From positions 1-17,887 of the forward strand of contig DGNZ01000138.1 of the NCBI GenBank assembly GCA_002389175.1: a stretch of DNA of 17,887 nt, given 5' to 3'. The stretch's first letter is position 1. Each line of letters begins with the position of its first letter. This DNA is from Rhodospirillaceae bacterium UBA4479. GTDB lineage: Bacteria; Pseudomonadota; Alphaproteobacteria; Rhodospirillales; Casp-alpha2. Below, in pieces: positions 14,763-17,887 of this stretch. Under the pieces are notes generated by a model. The model was not told the origin of the DNA and searched no databases. It was given only the letters and a program-made list of their open reading frames with translations. The translations under genes were made by a program, and so were the position numbers.

Positions 14763-15698
14763 TTACTTAACCAACTTCACCAATTCTTTATTGGCAGCGA
14801 GGTTGGTTTTAAGTTGTGCCGTTAACTCATCACCTGATGTGAACAGTGGTCCTGGAGGATACTGTTTCGTCACGAACTTAGCGGTCTTTGATTCTGGATT
14901 TTTCAGAACTGTATGAACCGCATCGGTGATTGCCTTCACAGCGGCTGGATCCATGCCTTTTGGCCCTGCAAGCAGGAATTGGAAGCCGAGACCCGTCGTT
15001 AAAACACCTTTTTCGATCAATGTCGGTGTGTCCGGTGCCTGCACCAACCGTGTTGGTTCTGCTGATGCCAGAATGACCAATTCGCCAGCGGCCACCAGTG
15101 GACGCTGAACGCCGCCACCCCAGCCAACATTGGCGTCTTTTGCGACAAGCGCATTCACTGCAGACTTGCCGCCCTTACCACGTAAGTGGTTGACGGTAAT
15201 GCCATAGTGACGTGCAACAACTTCAGCACCCGCTTGAACTTGGTTGCCCCAGTTTGCCCAAACGATATTGGTTCCGGATTTCGCTGCAGCGACCATATCT
15301 TCGAGGGTTTTCCAGCCACTGTCTGCACGCGCCAAGATCGCCATTTGCGAACCGGCGGTCATCGTGATTTGGGTGAAGTCATCGATATTAATATTTTTAG
15401 CGGATGGGAAATCAAACGTGGTGTTGATCGCCAAACCCCATGTCTGTCCGTCTGCAGGCGCATCCTTTAACTGAGCAGCCATGACACGACCGCCACCGCC
15501 TGCTTTGTTTTCAGGAATAATCCGCCACCCTTTGAGGGCTTCTAGCTCTTCAGCCAAAGCGCGGGCCTGAGTATCTGTTCCACCACCAGCACCAAAGCCG
15601 ATCCAGAACTTGATTGGGCCTTTTGGGGCCCATTCAGCATGTGCAGGACCAGCGATCATCGCCAATGCTGCAATAAATGGAATTATTAGTTTTTTCAT
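14763..15698 (-). CDS. tctC: Tripartite tricarboxylate transporter, substrate-binding protein (TctC/BUG family)
   Basis: A 311-residue periplasmic BUG-type binding protein. The signal peptide covers 1-21 (MKKLIIPFIAALAMIAGPAHA, cleaved before EWAP). The IKFWIGFGAGGGTDTQARALA segment, then PENKAGGGGRVMAAQL and a later GWGGGVQRPLVAAGEL, correspond to the family loops that hold a carboxylate through water and main-chain contacts. The ATG at 15698 follows AGGAGA (positions 15707-15712 on the opposite strand). BUG proteins bind many carboxylates, including citrate, malate, glutamate and aromatic acids. The ligand cannot be called from sequence. It is the promoter-proximal transporter gene, 79 bp after gntR on the same strand. 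Confidence 0.93.
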   Translation of the reverse strand: MKKLIIPFIAALAMIAGPAHAEWAPKGPIKFWIGFGAGGGTDTQARALAEELEALKGWRIIPENKAGGGGRVMAAQLKDAPADGQTWGLAINTTFDFPSAKNINIDDFTQITMTAGSQMAILARADSGWKTLEDMVAAAKSGTNIVWANWGNQVQAGAEVVARHYGITVNHLRGKGGKSAVNALVAKDANVGWGGGVQRPLVAAGELVILASAEPTRLVQAPDTPTLIEKGVLTTGLGFQFLLAGPKGMDPAAVKAITDAVHTVLKNPESKTAKFVTKQYPPGPLFTSGDELTAQLKTNLAANKELVKLVK

Positions 15699-15777
15699 CT
15701 TTTCTCTCTCCTGTGGTGGTATTTTGCCTGTATTTTGGTTTTCTAAGAACCAGTTTCTTTATTTTGGGCCATGGATA

Positions 15778-16557
15778 TTAATGGCCAAAGTTTTCAACTA
15801 TTTCCAACGGACGATGCCCAGGCGGCAACTGATAACGCTGGAACAAAAGTGGTGTGTTCCCAATCGAATAATCTGTGATGTTCCAAACCAAGCCAATTGT
15901 ATGTGGGGCCAGCATCAACTCGCGACAAGCGAGATCGCTGAGAGAGCGGCATGCAATACTATGCTCCATCCGGATAGTTGGCAGATTGAATTGCTCAATC
16001 AGGCGACGGTGAACGGATAGACCATGCAAATCTTCGAGCGGTATACCCAAAAACTCTCGGCCATGTTGGTGCTTAAAGTAAACACTGGAAAACGCAGGAG
16101 GTTGCTGATCAAACCAAACAAGACGATCAATCCGTACCGTTTTCGACTCGCCAAGGCTTTTCTGCCATGGACCTAATGTTTCATCCACTTCAACTGCCAG
16201 TGTTCTGACGAACGGCAACATCGTCTTGCCCGTTTCCGGGTCCTTGAAACGATAGACGAAAACCTCGTCCACCTGCGAACGACGTTCGGCGATGAATGTG
16301 CCTGTTTTACGGTGGCGCACGACGAGCCCGTCAGATGCCAGCTTGGCTAGGGCCTTTTGGATTGTGCCTACACTTACAGGAAGCGCTTTGGCTAAATCTG
16401 TTTCCGTCGGCACCCGCTGGCCTGGCTTGAACAACCCCGATATGACGCAATCTGAGAAAGCTGAAACAAGCCGCAAATATTTCGGCCGCTCGCTATCGCC
16501 CTCGGAATCCACCGAGGCCCGCAAGTCTTTCAACGAAATATGCTGTGCAGCGAGCAT
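15778..16557 (-). CDS. GntR-family (HutC/UTRA subfamily) transcriptional regulator
   Basis: The 259-residue product has a winged HTH at about 26-92. It includes LFKPGQRVPTETDLAKAL, the recognition stretch SVGTIQKALAKLASDGLV and the wing RHRKTGTFIAE. A C-terminal UTRA-type effector domain (about 110-255) includes RIDRLVWFDQQPPAFSSVYF and a RMEHSIACRSLSD segment. HutC-type regulators are usually repressors released by a pathway metabolite. It is transcribed with tctCBA and divergently from the hydrolase pair. An 18-base perfect palindrome 25 bases upstream of its start is the obvious operator, allowing control of both directions. The effector is probably the imported carboxylate or a product of it (inference). 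Confidence 0.92.
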   Translation of the reverse strand: MLAAQHISLKDLRASVDSEGDSERPKYLRLVSAFSDCVISGLFKPGQRVPTETDLAKALPVSVGTIQKALAKLASDGLVVRHRKTGTFIAERRSQVDEVFVYRFKDPETGKTMLPFVRTLAVEVDETLGPWQKSLGESKTVRIDRLVWFDQQPPAFSSVYFKHQHGREFLGIPLEDLHGLSVHRRLIEQFNLPTIRMEHSIACRSLSDLACRELMLAPHTIGLVWNITDYSIGNTPLLFQRYQLPPGHRPLEIVENFGH

Positions 16558-16581
16558 TTAATAACCTAATAGTTTTGATCT

Positions 16582-16599
16582 ATATACTATATAGTATAT
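16582..16599. promoter_or_regulatory. 18-bp perfect palindrome, candidate GntR operator
   Basis: ATATACTATATAGTATAT is identical to its own reverse complement. It lies in the 94-bp gap between the divergent gntR (ATG 16557) and the metallo-hydrolase (ATG 16652). It contains TATAGT and TATACT hexamers that resemble -10 boxes on either strand, so a bound repressor could block both promoters. GntR-family sites are short AT-rich palindromes. The spacing of GT and AC here does not match the simple textbook HutC pattern, so the pairing with this regulator is inferred from position. Confidence 0.7.
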
Positions 16600-16634
16600 G
16601 TTTATATCCTCAGGTCAACATGATCGTCATCTCT

Positions 16635-16642
16635 GGGGAGGG
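16635..16642 (+). promoter_or_regulatory. Strong Shine-Dalgarno fixing the metallo-hydrolase start
   Basis: GGGGAGGG, nine bases before the ATG at 16652. It decides against the upstream in-frame ATG at 16598, which lies inside the palindrome and would add 18 residues unrelated to the MBL fold. Confidence 0.75.
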
Positions 16643-16651
16643 AAAACACGA

Positions 16652-17539
16652 ATGAAGATTACACTCTTGGGCACCGGAACTCCGGCGCCATCCCTTACTC
16701 GGCAAAGCTCTGGCTACATCATCGAAGTCGGTGACGATAAAATTGTCATGGACCATGGGCCAGGCGCTGCGCACCGGTTACTCGAAGCCGGTTATCACCC
16801 CACCGATGTGACACACTGTTTCCTAAGCCACATGCACTACGACCACATTATTGATTATCCACGACTGGTCCTTCAAAGATGGGATTTGGGAGCGGGAAAA
16901 ATCCCCGAACTGAACGTTTACGGCCCACAACCCATTGCACAAATCACAGAAAAGCTATTCGGCCCAGATGGGGTTTATGGCCTTGATATCGAATCAAGGG
17001 TCAGTCATCAGGCCAGCATCGATGTATTTGTGTCACGCGGCGGCGTAACCCCGCGCGCAAAACCTCAACCAATCGTTCAAGAGGTCGTGCCTGGTGACGT
17101 CATCCAAGGCAAAGACTGGAATATCACCGTTGGCGAAGCAGATCATTTCCAGCCAATCATGGATTGCCTCGGATATCGTTTAGAATCTGATGCAGGCGTT
17201 CTTGTCTATTCTGGCGATAGTGGCGGCGTTGCCGAAACGATGATCGATCTGGCCAAAGATGCCGATATGCTAATCCATATGTGTCACTTTGCCACGGGAA
17301 TGGAACCTACACCTGCGTACCGTAAAGCTGCTGGCAGCCATATGGATATTGCCGAAATTTCGAAACGTGCGAATGTGAAAACTGTGGTCCTCACACACTT
17401 TATCCATCTTTTGGATAATCCCGGTGTGTTGGAGCAACTGGTTGGTGAGATGAAAACGGTCTTTGACGGCAATATCATCGTTGGACGAGACTTGATGACT
17501 TTATCTTTGAATGTGGAATTCCCCCACCGGGTCGACTGA
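16652..17539 (+). CDS. Metallo-beta-lactamase-fold hydrolase (RNase Z/arylsulfatase-like group)
   Basis: A 295-residue cytoplasmic protein starting directly in the fold (KITLLGTGTPAPSLTRQSSG). It has the HxHxDH metal motif (His60, His62, Asp64, His65 in LSHMHYDHI) and further metal ligands His165 (GEADHFQP), Asp189 (VYSGDSGG) and His249 (VLTHF), so a two-zinc site looks complete. The LGTGTP start and overall length resemble RNase Z and AtsA-type arylsulfatase relatives. The exosite arm needed for tRNA processing is not evident, so a small-molecule esterase or lactonase role is more likely. A GGT-family gene begins 9 bases after its stop, so the two products probably act in one pathway. The pair is divergent from gntR-tctCBA and may process the carboxylate that system imports (inference). 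Confidence 0.9.
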   Translation: MKITLLGTGTPAPSLTRQSSGYIIEVGDDKIVMDHGPGAAHRLLEAGYHPTDVTHCFLSHMHYDHIIDYPRLVLQRWDLGAGKIPELNVYGPQPIAQITEKLFGPDGVYGLDIESRVSHQASIDVFVSRGGVTPRAKPQPIVQEVVPGDVIQGKDWNITVGEADHFQPIMDCLGYRLESDAGVLVYSGDSGGVAETMIDLAKDADMLIHMCHFATGMEPTPAYRKAAGSHMDIAEISKRANVKTVVLTHFIHLLDNPGVLEQLVGEMKTVFDGNIIVGRDLMTLSLNVEFPHRVD

Positions 17540-17548
17540 GGAAATATA

Positions 17549-17887
17549 ATGATTGAACATCGCGACGCCATTGATGCCGAAAAGTTTGCCATCGCCGCCG
17601 GTCACGATCTGGCAACACAAGCCGGAATGGAGATTTTGGAAAACGGCGGCAACGCTGTTGATGCCGGTGTCGCCGCAGGAATTGCCCTGGGCGTCTTGCA
17701 TAGTGACCTGGTTAATTTTGCGGGCGTCGCCCCAATCATGATCCGCATGGCTGATACCCAAGAGGTCATCACCATCGATGGCCTGGGTGTTTGGCCAGAA
17801 GCCGCATCCGTAGAATTTTTTGAAGAACGCTACGGTGGAGCCATGCCAACGGGTATCCACCGAACTGTCGTCCCTGCCGCCCCAGCT
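17549..17887 (+). CDS. Gamma-glutamyltransferase-family Ntn-hydrolase, N-terminal fragment
   Basis: Only the first 113 residues are present; the frame runs off the window end. The segment ATQAGMEILENGGNAVDAGVA (about 22-42) is the diagnostic start of the GGT fold. There is no signal peptide, unlike secreted GGTs, so the enzyme should be cytoplasmic. Two features differ from classical GGTs. The glycine-rich stretch after the second helix reads NFAGVAPIMIRM rather than a GGGG-type motif. The segment that normally carries the alpha-carboxylate-binding Arg (an IDFREMAP-like motif) reads TIDGLGVWPEAA, with no Arg. An amidohydrolase or acylase acting on something other than glutathione is plausible. 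The catalytic Thr lies beyond the window. GAGGA (17538-17542) overlaps the upstream stop codon, so translation is coupled to the metallo-hydrolase. Confidence 0.85.
   Translation, partial: MIEHRDAIDAEKFAIAAGHDLATQAGMEILENGGNAVDAGVAAGIALGVLHSDLVNFAGVAPIMIRMADTQEVITIDGLGVWPEAASVEFFEERYGGAMPTGIHRTVVPAAPA

Noticed and set aside
15720..15766. Three TATTTTG copies and a TGGTT/AACCA hairpin between gntR and tctC
   Set aside because: The copies are short and irregularly spaced (11 and 29 bases) in T-rich DNA, and the hairpin has only five pairs with a seven-base loop. It is too weak to call a site or terminator.
16598..16651. Upstream ATG for the metallo-hydrolase
   Set aside because: The ATG falls inside the operator-like palindrome and adds residues outside the fold; the strong GGGGAGGG serves the ATG at 16652.
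1..17887. Search for CRISPR arrays, tRNA or rRNA genes, insertion sequences, attachment sites and defence genes
   Set aside because: No regularly spaced repeats, cloverleaf-like segments, transposase or integrase motifs, or defence-system domains were seen. The window is metabolic and transport genes throughout.

Overview
The window reads as chromosomal DNA of an alphaproteobacterium, probably marine. The evidence is moderate GC, gene families and gene order typical of marine Alphaproteobacteria, and a complete 2-aminoethylphosphonate (AEP) catabolic locus. Genus cannot be assigned from the sequence alone. All 16 protein genes are recognisable at family level. Two are cut by the window edges. 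No RNA genes, insertion sequences, CRISPR arrays or phage genes were seen, and no gene-free stretch exceeds 300 bases (the longest, 2370-2620, is 251 bases).

Region 1 (1-1490, +): the C-terminal part of a class III PLP aminotransferase-family protein, then a D-2-hydroxyacid dehydrogenase. They are probably one transcript running head-on into lysR.

Region 2 (1494-12532) is the AEP island. A LysR regulator (-) diverges from a binding-protein ABC importer: AepX-like binding protein, AepV-like ATPase and AepW-like fused two-domain permease. PhnW (AEP:pyruvate transaminase), PhnA (phosphonoacetate hydrolase), PhnY (phosphonoacetaldehyde dehydrogenase) and a Na/Pi-cotransporter-family protein with a PhoU-like tail follow. 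Expected flow: AEP is imported by AepXVW; PhnW makes phosphonoacetaldehyde plus alanine; PhnY oxidises this to phosphonoacetate; PhnA cleaves it to acetate and phosphate; surplus phosphate may leave through the NptA-like protein. The genes form three or four transcription units (aepX-aepVW, phnW, phnA-phnY with or without nptA). A near-identical 20-base element, 15 of 20 positions invariant in three copies, precedes aepX, phnW and phnA. It is the best candidate for the LysR operator/promoter and ties the units into one regulon.

Region 3 (12536-17887): a minus-strand gntR-tctC-tctB-tctA unit (tripartite tricarboxylate-type importer) diverges from a plus-strand pair, a metallo-beta-lactamase-fold hydrolase and a gamma-glutamyltransferase-family protein cut by the window end. 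An 18-base perfect palindrome lies between the two units and is the likely GntR operator. The imported carboxylate and the hydrolase substrates are unknown. The GGT-like protein lacks residues that classical GGTs use, so this may be an uncharacterised uptake-and-hydrolysis module.
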